Assembly (NCBI GenBank): GCA_033344795.1
Contig: JAWPMS010000001.1
Coordinates: forward strand, 4,526,001 to 4,590,000
Source of the DNA: SHLQ01 sp033344795
Lineage (GTDB): Bacteria; Actinomycetota; Acidimicrobiia; Acidimicrobiales; SHLQ01
DNA length: 64,000 nt
Direction: 5' to 3'
Under the pieces are notes generated by a model. The model made no database searches. It saw nothing but the letters and a program-made list of their open reading frames with translations, and was not told the origin of the DNA. The first letter of the stretch is position 1. Each line of letters opens with the position of its first letter. Of this stretch, positions 8,612-17,158 are shown piece by piece. The translations under genes were made by a program, and so were the position numbers.

Positions 8612-8985
8612 GTCTCATCCTCGACACCGGTGCACTGGTAGCGCTCGAACGAAATGAACGGCCGATGTGGGTGCGCCTGAAAGCAGCACAGCTCGATGGT
8701 GACGTACCTCTAACCCATGCCGGAGTCATCGGCCAAGCGTGGCGGGGCGGCCCTCGGCAAGCGCGCCTTGCAACCGCGCTCAAAGGCATCCACATCCATT
8801 CAATCGACGAAACGACCGGCCGTCTCGCCGGACAACTCCTCGGTGCCGCCGAACTTCACGATGTGATCGACGCGGCCGTCGCCCTCCTTGCTCACGACGG
8901 CGACAGCATCATCACCTCCGACCACGACGACCTCGAAACGCTCGCAAACACACTCGGCCGTCACATCGAGCTCGTCTACCCGTAA
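8608..8985 (+). CDS. vapC: VapC-type PIN-domain ribonuclease toxin
   Basis: A 125-residue PIN-domain protein. It begins SLILDTGALVALER, with the first catalytic Asp at residue 6. Later acids sit in ELHDVIDAAVALLA and ITSDHDDL. The usual central Glu is less obvious, so full activity is likely but not certain. It is translationally coupled to the antitoxin upstream and followed by the second DUF4262 gene 47 bp later. Confidence 0.85.
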   Translation: MSLILDTGALVALERNERPMWVRLKAAQLDGDVPLTHAGVIGQAWRGGPRQARLATALKGIHIHSIDETTGRLAGQLLGAAELHDVIDAAVALLAHDGDSIITSDHDDLETLANTLGRHIELVYP

Positions 8986-9032
8986 GGCAAAGCGGACCCC
9001 GGACCTGCCCAGCTCGGCGGCGTGTCAGAGGC

Positions 9033-9623
9033 ATGTGCCAAACTACCGATACCCCTTGGATGCACGGTACTGAGTGCGCCCCGCTGAACATCACGCCCGT
9101 CTGGGCATGTCACCGGAGCACTCAGATGCGATTTCCCACACCCCTCGACCAGCTGATGGCCGACATGGAGATGCGAATCATCACCAACGGCTACACCATC
9201 CAAGGCGTACTAGCGGACCAAAGCAGCGTCGCTTGGACCTACACGATCGGGCTCTCGAAGAGCTTCGATCTGCCCGAGCTCGTCATCACCAACCTCGACA
9301 ACCACGATGCAGTCGCGCTGCTCACGTGGACGATCGAGCAACTGCGCAATGGCGAGAGCCTCGACGACCTCGACCCCCTTCAGTTGGCGGCAGTACCCGT
9401 GCACCGCTCGCACCTTCGCGGCGATCTCATGAACATGTGGCGCGAGTACTACGACGAGGACCCGAGTTCGGTCGATGTCATCCAGCTACAACTCGGCGAC
9501 GAGCTGACTTGCCCCTGCTGCCTCGACACGCAGGTCGACCTCGCCGACCCGAACGCCACGTTTGGCCTCACTCAACCGACCAACCGGGCACAACGCCGAG
9601 CTCAACGCAAGAAGCGCCGATGA
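9033..9623 (+). CDS. DUF4262 domain protein, copy 2
   Basis: A 196-residue paralogue of the protein at 7765: it shares the AWTYTIGLSKSFDLPELVITN block, the downstream VHRSHLRGDLMN block and a C-terminal CPCC cysteine pair. A very basic tail (RAQRRAQRKKRR) follows, which copy 1 lacks and which may bind nucleic acid (inference). ATG 9033 is taken because it gives an MC start like copy 1; ATG 9126 is an alternative. Confidence 0.7.
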   Translation: MCQTTDTPWMHGTECAPLNITPVWACHRSTQMRFPTPLDQLMADMEMRIITNGYTIQGVLADQSSVAWTYTIGLSKSFDLPELVITNLDNHDAVALLTWTIEQLRNGESLDDLDPLQLAAVPVHRSHLRGDLMNMWREYYDEDPSSVDVIQLQLGDELTCPCCLDTQVDLADPNATFGLTQPTNRAQRRAQRKKRR

Positions 9624-9678
9624 TCCGGGACCAAGGGTCACAATAGACTCTGCGAGCGGCAAACCTGCCTACTCGGGT

Positions 9679-11358
9679 TCAGTCCAACCCGTACGAGCGG
9701 AGTCGGCGGTAGAGGGTCGCTCGCGAAACCCCGAGCAACTGCGCCGCCTCGGTTCGATTGCCGTTCACCTGCGCCAGCGCGCGGCGAATCGCCGCGTCTT
9801 CAGCTTGCTGAATGGTGCCGCCTATTCCCGTCCGCGGCGTACCGGCGGGCGGTGGCAGATGGCTGGCTTCGAGCGGCGCGTTTCGTGCAAGATCGAGCGC
9901 GCTGTCGAGTGTGGCAATCAAGCCCGCCACGTTGCCAGTCCACGGTCGACGCCGCAGCGCTGCGAAGAAGCGATCGGACGCCGTCGTCCGTCCAACAGCA
10001 GCCAGATGCTGTCGCGCGATCGGCTCGATGTCCTCGGGTCGCGATCGAAGTGGCGGAACAACGATCAGAAGCGGAACGAGGCTGCGAAGACGAGAGACCG
10101 GTTCCGAACTTGAGTCGTCCGATGCCATGGTGATGATCAGGCGGGCGGTGCTCGGGCGACGAGCCAGCGAGGTCAATGCGCGCACGACTCCGTCATCGAG
10201 CGAGTCCACATCTCGCACGATCACGACCTGAGGCTGGTCGAGCGCCCCATCGATCGCCGCGAGCCAATCCTTGGGGCCGTCGAGGGCCACCATCCCAGCG
10301 TCGAACACCGAGACATCGACTCCCGACCTCGATGCAATCGATTTGGCGATCTCACACCGCCCCGTGCCGAACTCGCCGCAGATCAGCAGCGGCTGGCGAA
10401 CCCTCGCCGCCGATTCAGCCTGACGTACGACCTGCTGCCATGCGGCGCTCTGACCCACCATGGTGCCGAGCCGAGGTTCTGGCGGAGCAAGGCGAGGCGG
10501 CACTCCGATCGTCGAGATCGTCTCCGACACTGTGAAGACCGCGGCATCGGCGTCGAGCACTTCCTGCACGTCGAGCTGCACCAGACGCCCGTTCCGCCCA
10601 CCGATCTGAATCGGTGTGCCATTCGCGAGCGACCGTTCGACGTGTCGCCAAATGGAGTCGTGGTCGTACTCCGCCAAGATCTCTCGAGCCGTCGGTGTCG
10701 CGATCCACGTCAGCGGGTTGACGGCAAGTAATGCCGCACTGCGATTCCGACGGTGCCGGATGAAACCGTCCAGTAAGAGGCGGTCGCTCGGTGACGCCTT
10801 GCTCAACAATCGCTCCTCGATGGTCTGAGCGAGTTGCATGGCCGTGGGCAAAAGAAGTGGCGAGGTTTCGCTCACCGGGCACACGAGGCCGATCGCTCCG
10901 GTGATGCGATGGCTGATCGGATGAATCACCGGTGAGTGCACACACGAGAAGCGCTGGAAGACCTCGAGATGGTGGTCGGCCCCGACAACGACTGCGGGCC
11001 GCTTCGTCGCAAGAGCCGTTCCGACGCCGTTCGTCCCCACCCGATCCTCGGCGAGGCTGTAACCCACGGCCAGCGCGTGCTGATCCATCGCTGCAGCTAC
11101 CTCGTGGGTCCCTGCTCCACGCCAGGCAATGTTGCCGCGGTGGTCTGCAAGGATCACGCCGATGTCGACGTCGGCGAGCTGATTGAGGATCGTTCGGAAC
11201 ACCGGGTCGGAGAGATCGGCCAGGCGTTCAGCTGCCTCGCCCATGTCACCAAGACTCAGCAACTCTGCGCCGGACGGGTCGATCCCGTAGAGCGCCGAGC
11301 GGCGCGCCGCTTCCCGTAGGTCAGCAGGTTCTACTGAATGGTGCCTACGAACGGTCAT
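9679..11358 (-). CDS. acoR: AcoR-like transcriptional activator lacking the sigma-54 contact loop
   Basis: A 559-residue regulator. The N-terminal part (about 50-200) is GAF-like and includes DIGVILADHRGNIAW and DRVGTNGVGTAL, as in AcoR. The central AAA+ part has a degenerate Walker A, GEFGTGR (about 327), with Arg instead of Lys. The GAFTGA loop that touches sigma-54 is absent. The C-terminus is a Fis-type helix-turn-helix (AAQLLGVSRATLYRRL). It is divergent from the acoXAB operon, so it is the likely acetoin-responsive activator. Such variants occur in actinobacteria that have no sigma-54. ATG 11358 has AAGGGG upstream. Confidence 0.85.
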   Translation of the reverse strand: MTVRRHHSVEPADLREAARRSALYGIDPSGAELLSLGDMGEAAERLADLSDPVFRTILNQLADVDIGVILADHRGNIAWRGAGTHEVAAAMDQHALAVGYSLAEDRVGTNGVGTALATKRPAVVVGADHHLEVFQRFSCVHSPVIHPISHRITGAIGLVCPVSETSPLLLPTAMQLAQTIEERLLSKASPSDRLLLDGFIRHRRNRSAALLAVNPLTWIATPTAREILAEYDHDSIWRHVERSLANGTPIQIGGRNGRLVQLDVQEVLDADAAVFTVSETISTIGVPPRLAPPEPRLGTMVGQSAAWQQVVRQAESAARVRQPLLICGEFGTGRCEIAKSIASRSGVDVSVFDAGMVALDGPKDWLAAIDGALDQPQVVIVRDVDSLDDGVVRALTSLARRPSTARLIITMASDDSSSEPVSRLRSLVPLLIVVPPLRSRPEDIEPIARQHLAAVGRTTASDRFFAALRRRPWTGNVAGLIATLDSALDLARNAPLEASHLPPPAGTPRTGIGGTIQQAEDAAIRRALAQVNGNRTEAAQLLGVSRATLYRRLRSYGLD

Positions 11359-11387
11359 GCAATCCCCTTGTCCACAAACCTAAGTCT

Positions 11388-11449
11388 GTGTCTCGCCAAA
11401 GAAAAGGGCTGGTGTCTCATTGCGGCCCACGTGTCTCAAATCGCGACAC
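11388..11449. promoter_or_regulatory. GTGTCTC repeats upstream of the aco operon, candidate activator sites
   Basis: GTGTCTC occurs three times in the same orientation, at 11388, 11412 and 11431. The last copy forms an inverted repeat GTGTC-n9-GACAC (11431-11449). They lie in the 192-bp divergent region between the AcoR-like gene and acoX, the place where an enhancer-type activator would bind. Confidence 0.45.
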
Positions 11450-11550
11450 ATTCACGGCCAGAGCGGGGCGGAGAATTCCTGTAGTTCGATCAGGTCTCGT
11501 TCGGCGTTGGGAGCCGATGCATACGGCTTGCGATCGACGAGAGGGGTTCC

Positions 11551-12573
11551 ATGGTTCAGAACGCAACAGTTGGCATCATCGCCAACCCCGCGTCGAGCCG
11601 CGACATTCGCCGTATCGTCGCCCGAGGACCAGCGACGACCACGAACGACAAGATCAACTCGTTGGCTCGGCTCATGGAAGGACTCGCAGCCACCGGTGTG
11701 CAACGCGTCCTCTCGATGAGCGACGCCGGGGGAATCGCTGCGGGCCTGGCCGCCATTGCGGCAAAGGCCACGGCATCGCACTGGCCCGAGCTCGACTTCG
11801 TCGATCAAGAGATCACCCACAGCCCCACCGACACGGTCAACGCTGCGCGTGCCATGCACGACTGCGACGTCGGCGCAATCGTCGTCCTCGGCGGCGATGG
11901 TACGAATCGTCTGCTCATCGGAGAGACGGGTGACATCCCGGTCGCCTCCGTATCGACCGGAACCAACAACGCATTCCCACGCCATGACGAGCCGACCGTC
12001 GTCGGCTTCGCCGCGGGGTTCCTGGCGACCGGACAAGTCGAAGCCGCCACGTGCACGTATACGGCGAAGTCACTCACGGTCACCGCTGGCGCCGAATCGA
12101 TGCGTGCGCTCGTCGACGTCGCGATCGTCGAGGGCGACCGCATCGCAAGCGGCGCCGTGTGGGACGAGCGGAGCCTGCGCGAGGTATTCCTCTGTTTTGC
12201 CGAACCCGAAGCGGTGGGCCTCTCCTCGATCGGTGGTCACCTCCATCCGGTCTGCCGTCGCCAGCCACACGGCCTGCACATCAGACTTGACCAAGCGGCG
12301 CGCCAACGAGTCACCGTTCCGATCGCACCCGGGCTCGTACGCAAGCTCGGCATCTCGTCGCTGGCGACGCTCGAACCCCACACCGAAGTCGCGGTCGAGG
12401 CCGAATCCGGCGTCATCTCTGTCGACGGCGAGCGCTCGATGCGTTTCGCCCCCGACACACCGATCTCCGTGTCGCTCGGGCCGAACGGCCCGCTCGTACT
12501 CGACGTGCCACTTGCCATGTCCGAAGCCGCAAACACAACCACCACAACCAAAGGAGAAGACGCCCATGGGTGA
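11551..12573 (+). CDS. acoX: Acetoin catabolism protein X, ATP-NAD kinase-like
   Basis: A 340-residue protein with the NAD-kinase-type nucleotide motif VVLGGDGTNRLL near residue 111 and the substrate region VSTGTNNAFP. AcoX proteins are found at the head of acetoin dehydrogenase operons; their reaction is not established. It has a GAGAGGGG ribosome site and overlaps acoA by 8 bp, supporting an operon. It is the first gene after the divergent activator region. Confidence 0.85.
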   Translation: MVQNATVGIIANPASSRDIRRIVARGPATTTNDKINSLARLMEGLAATGVQRVLSMSDAGGIAAGLAAIAAKATASHWPELDFVDQEITHSPTDTVNAARAMHDCDVGAIVVLGGDGTNRLLIGETGDIPVASVSTGTNNAFPRHDEPTVVGFAAGFLATGQVEAATCTYTAKSLTVTAGAESMRALVDVAIVEGDRIASGAVWDERSLREVFLCFAEPEAVGLSSIGGHLHPVCRRQPHGLHIRLDQAARQRVTVPIAPGLVRKLGISSLATLEPHTEVAVEAESGVISVDGERSMRFAPDTPISVSLGPNGPLVLDVPLAMSEAANTTTTTKGEDAHG

Positions 12574-13540
12574 ACTCGACCGATTGGCCATGTACCGGCA
12601 GATGGTTCGCATCCGCCAGTACGAATCACGCATCATGCAGGAATACCACTCTGACAAGTCGCCGGCTTGGGACATCGGCGCTGGGTTGATCCCCGGCGAG
12701 ATGCACCTGGCTGCCGGCCAAGAACCAGCTGCAGTCGGTGTATGTGCACATCTGAAGAAGGGGGACGCGATCACCGCACCGCACAGGCCGCACCACTTCG
12801 CACTGGCACACGGTGTCGACATGAACGCTATGACCGCCGAGATCTATGGCCGCACTGGCGGACTGTGCAAGGGCAAGGGCGGACACATGCACCTGTTCGA
12901 TCCCGAGAACCACTTCTCGTGCTCGGGCATCATCGCCCAGGGTCTGCCCGTCGCTTGCGGTCAGGCCATGGCGTTCCAGCGAAAAGGGACCGACAACGTC
13001 GCCATCGCAGTCACCGGCGAAGGCGCAGCAAACCAGGGCGCCTTCCACGAGTCGCTCAACCTCGCTGCGGTGTGGAACTTGCCGGTCATCTTCGTGATCG
13101 AAGACAACGACTGGGCCATCTCGGTTCCGAAAGACGCGTCAACCGCCGGGGCATCGAACGCCGACCGCGCCGCGGGCTACGGCATGCCCGGCGTCCGCGT
13201 CGAAGACAACGACGTCGAAGCGGTCTTCGAAGCAGCGGGTGCGGCCATCGATCGCGCTCGAGCGGGCGACGGACCGAGCCTGATTGAGATCCACACCCTG
13301 CGACTCTTCGGCCACTTCGAGGGTGACGCTCAGGCGTACCGACCCGAGCTCGACACCGTGAACGACCGGGACCCGATCCCGAAGTACGCCGCAAGCCTTC
13401 AAGAGCTCGGGGAGCTCTCCAACGACCAGATTGCCTCGATCCAGGCCGAGGCCGATGCCGAAGTCGACGCCGCGATCGAGTTCGCGAAGTCTAGCCCAGA
13501 ACCTGCCCCCGAAGACGCGCTGTTGCACGTCTTCGCCTAA
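12566..13540 (+). CDS. acoA: Acetoin dehydrogenase E1 component, alpha subunit
   Basis: A 324-residue thiamine diphosphate-dependent E1 alpha subunit. The ThDP/Mg motif is GEGAANQGAFHESLNLAAVW (about 152-171) ending in EDN. The N-terminal segment FCHLAAGQE-like (HLAAGQEPAAVG) and GHMHLF are typical of 2-oxo acid/acetoin dehydrogenases. With AcoB it should cleave acetoin to acetaldehyde and an acetyl group carried on lipoate. The gene context (acoX, AcoR-like regulator) favours acetoin over pyruvate, but this remains family-level inference. AAGGAG precedes ATG 12566. Confidence 0.88.
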   Translation: MGELDRLAMYRQMVRIRQYESRIMQEYHSDKSPAWDIGAGLIPGEMHLAAGQEPAAVGVCAHLKKGDAITAPHRPHHFALAHGVDMNAMTAEIYGRTGGLCKGKGGHMHLFDPENHFSCSGIIAQGLPVACGQAMAFQRKGTDNVAIAVTGEGAANQGAFHESLNLAAVWNLPVIFVIEDNDWAISVPKDASTAGASNADRAAGYGMPGVRVEDNDVEAVFEAAGAAIDRARAGDGPSLIEIHTLRLFGHFEGDAQAYRPELDTVNDRDPIPKYAASLQELGELSNDQIASIQAEADAEVDAAIEFAKSSPEPAPEDALLHVFA

Positions 13541-13562
13541 CCGGAACGAAGAGGAGAACGTG

Positions 13563-14582
13563 ATGAGTACAACAACTGAGGCCCGTCGAATCACGACGGC
13601 AAAGGCAATGGCTGAGGGAATCGGGCTGGAGATGCGGCGCGACCCGAACGTCTTCGTGATGGGCGAAGACGTCGGTGCCTACGGCGGGATCTTCGGATCA
13701 ACCACTGACTTGTTCGGCGAATTCGGCGCCGAACGAGTAATCGATACACCGATCTCGGAGACCGGCTTCATCGGTGCGGGCATCGGTGCGGCCGTGGAAG
13801 GGCTTCGACCGGTCGTCGAGCTGATGTTCGTCGACTTCTACGGCGTGTGCATGGACCAGATCTCGAACCACATGGCCAAAATTCACTACGAGTCCGGCGG
13901 AAACGTCAAGGTACCGATGGTGCTGATGACCGCCACCGGAGGGGGATATTCCGATGCGGCCCAGCACAGCCAGTGCCTCTGGGGCACCTTCGCCCACCTT
14001 CCCGGCATGAAGGTGGTCGTTCCGTCGAACCCGTATGACGCAAAGGGATTGATGATCTCTGCCATTCAGGACGACAACCCGGTCATGTACATGTTCCACA
14101 AGGGTGGGCAGGGACTGGTGTGGATGGAGAAGAATCCGCGGTCGATCGGCGACGTGCCCGAGGAGTCCTATACCGTGCCGATTGGCAAGGCAGCCATCGC
14201 CAAGGAAGGCAGCGACGTCACGATCGTGACACTGTCGCTGTCGGTCCAACACAGCCTCGATGTTGCAGAAGAGCTCGAAGGTGAGGGCATTAGCGTCGAG
14301 GTCGTCGATCTTCGTTCGCTCGTTCCGCTCGACACCGAGACCGTCCTCGAATCCGTCGGCAAGACCGGCCGCGTGCTCGTCGTTGACGAGGATTACAAGA
14401 GCTTCGGCCTCACCGGTGAGATCGCCGCCGTGATCGCGGAGAACGACCCCGGCCTGCTCACGAAGCCGTTTAGCCGCCTGGCCGTTCCCGATGTGCCGAT
14501 TCCCTACGCTCGCCCACTCGAATACGGCATCTTGCCCACCCGAGACAAAATCAAGGCCGCCGTGAAGGACCTGATGTCGTGA
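13563..14582 (+). CDS. acoB: Acetoin dehydrogenase E1 component, beta subunit
   Basis: A 339-residue transketolase-like beta subunit. It has VFVMGEDVGAYGG, then DTPISETGFIGAGIGAA, TATGGGYSDAAQHSQ and the C-terminal VVDLRSLVPLDTETV. It forms the E1 heterotetramer with AcoA. Its stop overlaps the GTG start of the small lipoyl protein (GTGA). The ATG at 13563 follows GAGGAG. Confidence 0.9.
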   Translation: MSTTTEARRITTAKAMAEGIGLEMRRDPNVFVMGEDVGAYGGIFGSTTDLFGEFGAERVIDTPISETGFIGAGIGAAVEGLRPVVELMFVDFYGVCMDQISNHMAKIHYESGGNVKVPMVLMTATGGGYSDAAQHSQCLWGTFAHLPGMKVVVPSNPYDAKGLMISAIQDDNPVMYMFHKGGQGLVWMEKNPRSIGDVPEESYTVPIGKAAIAKEGSDVTIVTLSLSVQHSLDVAEELEGEGISVEVVDLRSLVPLDTETVLESVGKTGRVLVVDEDYKSFGLTGEIAAVIAENDPGLLTKPFSRLAVPDVPIPYARPLEYGILPTRDKIKAAVKDLMS

Positions 14583-14818
14583 TCACCCAGGTTCCGTTCC
14601 CAGCGATGTCGGAGGAAGACCCGACCGGCGAGGGCGTGGTCGGCACCTGGTTCGTGAACCACGGCGAGCCGGTCACCATCGGTCAAGTGATCGCCGAGGT
14701 GCAGTTCGAAAAGGTCTCGCAAGACGTCGAAGCACCGGTCGCAGGGATTATGTACCAGCTCGTCGCCGAGAGCGTCGGCATCGCCCAAGGGCAGCCCATT
14801 GCCCGAATCGACAGTTGA
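14579..14818 (+). CDS. Free-standing lipoyl (biotinyl/lipoyl attachment) domain protein
   Basis: Only 79 residues, forming a single lipoyl domain: GEGVVGTWFVNHGEPVTIGQ, then VQFEKVSQDVEAP in which the Lys is the expected lipoylation site, then the closing QPIARIDS. It lacks the peripheral-subunit-binding and acyltransferase domains of a normal E2 (AcoC). It should act as a swinging carrier for the AcoAB product; the acyltransferase and the E3 dihydrolipoyl dehydrogenase must be encoded elsewhere. GTG start coupled to the acoB stop. Confidence 0.85.
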   Translation: MITQVPFPAMSEEDPTGEGVVGTWFVNHGEPVTIGQVIAEVQFEKVSQDVEAPVAGIMYQLVAESVGIAQGQPIARIDS

Positions 14819-14836
14819 ACAAGAAGGAGAAAAATT

Positions 14837-15139
14837 GTGACGTACTACTCAGTATTGGAAGTGACACCCACCGACGACGCCTGGATTCCCGGGTATCTCG
14901 AGCCGGTAGGAAAGATCATCGCTGGCCATGGCGGTAAGTATCTCGCCCGAACTCAGACGCATGAGCGGGTCGAAGGCGAGGGGCCAGACGTAGGCCTGCG
15001 GGTGATCCTCGAATGGCCGTCGAAAGAGGCTGCGCTCGCGTTCGTCAACGACCCGGAATACGCGCCGTTTCTCGCGGCACGCCATGCCGGGTCCGAGAGC
15101 CACCACGTGATCATCGCTGGCCAGGACGACTTCGGATAG
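14837..15139 (+). CDS. DUF1330 (EthD/dimeric alpha-beta barrel-like) protein
   Basis: A 100-residue protein starting at GTG with AAGGAG upstream. The pattern YLEPVGKIIAGHGGKYLART, then LEWPSKEAALAFVNDPEYAP, is that of DUF1330, a ferredoxin-like fold family. Biochemical role is not known. It is 18 bp after the lipoyl gene on the same strand and is probably the last gene of the aco operon. Confidence 0.8.
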   Translation: MTYYSVLEVTPTDDAWIPGYLEPVGKIIAGHGGKYLARTQTHERVEGEGPDVGLRVILEWPSKEAALAFVNDPEYAPFLAARHAGSESHHVIIAGQDDFG

Positions 15140-15201
15140 AACGACCAATCTGCTGGCTGCTCGAGTTGGGCGCCCGGTGTCGCACGTAACCTGAGGTCAC
15201 T

Positions 15202-15942
15202 ATGTACGACCCGGTCAAAGATGCAGTCGACAAGTCGGTGCAAGCGGTCACCTACACCGAGGTGGCCGCCCCCGACTCGCTCGCCGAGCTCGTGCATTGC
15301 TTCTGGGAGATGAAGACCGAGACCGAGCTCGACGACGACTTCGTCCTTCACGCGCTGCCCGACGCGTGTGTCAACGTGCTGCTCGACCAGCACGACACGC
15401 GCATCGCCGGAGTGACCGCCCTCCACACCACGCACACCACCCTCAACCTCGGGCGTTCGTTTCACTACGTCGGGGTGCAGTTCTACCCCGGCGTGTGGCG
15501 TGGAGCGCCAGAGGGAACGGTCGATCACTATGTGGGCGAGCCGTACGACGGCGCACTTCCGCTGGTCGAAACGAGTCGGGCGATCGTCAAACTCGACCTC
15601 GATGAGAAGGCGCCGATCCTCTCGCAATTCGTCGACGAACTACGATCCGACGGCGTCGTCGCCGCAAACCCCGTGACCGCGGCCATCCTGCGCAACATCG
15701 GCGACATCCTCAGCGTGGCGGACATGGCCAACGTCGCCGGACTCTCGCCACGGCATCTCCAGCGAAAGCTCAAGGCCACCACTGGCTTCTCACCGCACGA
15801 TCTGTTGAAGGTGCTTCGCCTCCAACACTCGTTCCGCCAGGACTACCTGCTGGCGTTCGCAGACCAGTCACACTTCATCCATTCGTTCCGAGACATCACC
15901 GGCTACACGCCCGCGCAATTCCAAAAAATCTTCGATGTCTGA
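15202..15942 (+). CDS. AraC-family transcriptional regulator
   Basis: A 246-residue protein. The N-terminal half resembles the DUF6597-type sensor domain of AraC regulators (LAELVHCFWEMK ... LPDACVNVLL). The C-terminus has two helix-turn-helix motifs: DMANVAGLSPRHLQRKLKAT, then the family tail ADQSHFIHSFRDITGYTPAQF. No ligand is evident. It lies 62 bp after the aco genes and could be independent. ATG 15202 follows GAGGT. Confidence 0.85.
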   Translation: MYDPVKDAVDKSVQAVTYTEVAAPDSLAELVHCFWEMKTETELDDDFVLHALPDACVNVLLDQHDTRIAGVTALHTTHTTLNLGRSFHYVGVQFYPGVWRGAPEGTVDHYVGEPYDGALPLVETSRAIVKLDLDEKAPILSQFVDELRSDGVVAANPVTAAILRNIGDILSVADMANVAGLSPRHLQRKLKATTGFSPHDLLKVLRLQHSFRQDYLLAFADQSHFIHSFRDITGYTPAQFQKIFDV

Positions 15943-16030
15943 TATCTACAATCCCTGCTGAGCGACCTCTGGTTGAGTTCTCTTTGAAGGCAAGTGGCCT
16001 TCGCAACAACCCAATGAAGGAACGACACTC

Positions 16031-16405
16031 ATGCGCAAAGTTGGATGGTTCGATATCTACGTGGACGACATGGATCGGGCACAAACGTTCTACGAATCGG
16101 TCCTGCAGACCACGCTCGCACCGATGGGAGATCCCAACGATCCGAGCGTGCAGATGCGAGCGTTCGAAGACGACTTCGCCAGCCACGGCGCCGGTGGTGC
16201 ACTGGTGAAGCTCGAGTATGCGTCACCCGGCGTGGGCGGGTCGATGGTGTACTTCTCGTGCGACGACTGCGAGGTCGAGCAAGGCCGAGTCGAAGCCGCC
16301 GGAGGCTCGATCACGCGGCCAAAGTTTCAAATTGGCGAACATGGATTCGTCTCGCTCTTCGTCGATACCGAAGGCAACATGGTGGGCTTGCACTCGATGC
16401 AGTGA
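16031..16405 (+). CDS. VOC (glyoxalase/bleomycin resistance) family protein
   Basis: A 124-residue single VOC unit. It begins KVGWFDIYVDDMDRAQTFYE, the classic first beta-alpha module with Tyr, and ends VSLFVDTEGNMVGLHSM, the closing metal-site strand with Glu and the terminal acidic/aromatic pattern. The GGSI(T) segment before it is typical of YdcJ/PhnB-like small VOC proteins. Catalytic function is unknown. AAGGAACGAC lies upstream of ATG 16031. Confidence 0.85.
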   Translation: MRKVGWFDIYVDDMDRAQTFYESVLQTTLAPMGDPNDPSVQMRAFEDDFASHGAGGALVKLEYASPGVGGSMVYFSCDDCEVEQGRVEAAGGSITRPKFQIGEHGFVSLFVDTEGNMVGLHSMQ

Positions 16406-16472
16406 CGAGGACGCCTGTCACAACGGTGAGCTAACGTTTCGTGAAACACCTCGACGAGCTACGGAGGACCCG

Positions 16473-16844
16473 ATGACCGCCACGAAGCCCAAACATCGTG
16501 TCTATGCGATCGCCTTCGGTGAGGTGTATCCCCACTACCTCGCCAAGGCGGAGAAACACGGGCGCACGAAGCGCGAGCTCGACCAGATCATCCGCTGGCT
16601 CACCGGCTACTCCCAGCGACAGGTCATGGCCCATGTCCGCAAAGGCACCGACTTCGAAACCTTCTTCGGCAACGCACCCGAGCTGCACCCCAACCGAACA
16701 CAAATCACGGGGGTTGTCTGCGGCGTGCGGGTCGAAGAGGTCGAGGAGCCACTGATGCGAGAGATCCGCTACCTCGACAAGCTCGTCCTCGAGCTCTCGA
16801 CGGGCAAGGCGATGGAGAAGATTCTCCGCACCCCGCCGACCTAG
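16473..16844 (+). CDS. DUF2200 family protein
   Basis: A 123-residue protein starting MTATKPKHRVYAIAFGEVYP after GGAGG. The block HYLAKAEKHGRTKRELDQII, then WLTGYSQ, then FF..APELHPNR.QITG and ...VEEPLM, matches DUF2200, a small conserved bacterial family without a known function. It is followed 10 bp later by an acylphosphatase gene. Confidence 0.85.
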   Translation: MTATKPKHRVYAIAFGEVYPHYLAKAEKHGRTKRELDQIIRWLTGYSQRQVMAHVRKGTDFETFFGNAPELHPNRTQITGVVCGVRVEEVEEPLMREIRYLDKLVLELSTGKAMEKILRTPPT

Positions 16845-16853
16845 AGACGTCGT

Positions 16854-17126
16854 GTGACAACTCGGGCCCACATCATCGTGACCGGACGCGTGCAAGGGGT
16901 GGGTTTTCGAGCGTCCTGCGCCCGTGAGGCAAGTCGGCTGGGCGTCGCGGGGTTCGTTCGCAACCAGATCGACGGAACGGTTGAAGTGGTCGCCGAAGGC
17001 GACGACGCAGCGGTCGAGGCGCTGACCCAGTGGTGTCGAGTCGGGCCGACGTTCTCTCACGTGGTCACCATCGATGTATCTACCCAAGTCCCAACCGGGG
17101 AGACCGCGTTCCATATCGCCGGATGA
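16854..17126 (+). CDS. acyP: Acylphosphatase
   Basis: A 90-residue enzyme of the usual size that hydrolyses carboxyl-phosphate bonds. The signature GRVQGVGFRASCAREA contains the phosphate-binding loop and catalytic Arg, and GFVRNQIDGTVEVVAEG contains the catalytic Asn. GTG start at 16854. It forms a probable two-gene unit with the DUF2200 gene. Confidence 0.92.
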   Translation: MTTRAHIIVTGRVQGVGFRASCAREASRLGVAGFVRNQIDGTVEVVAEGDDAAVEALTQWCRVGPTFSHVVTIDVSTQVPTGETAFHIAG

Positions 17127-17158
17127 GCTTTTCGGGCGAGCAGCATGCTTCCCTCCCG

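Noticed and set aside
9679..11358. A classic sigma-54-dependent activator
   Set aside because: The GAFTGA loop is missing and the Walker A Lys is replaced, so sigma-54 activation is unlikely.
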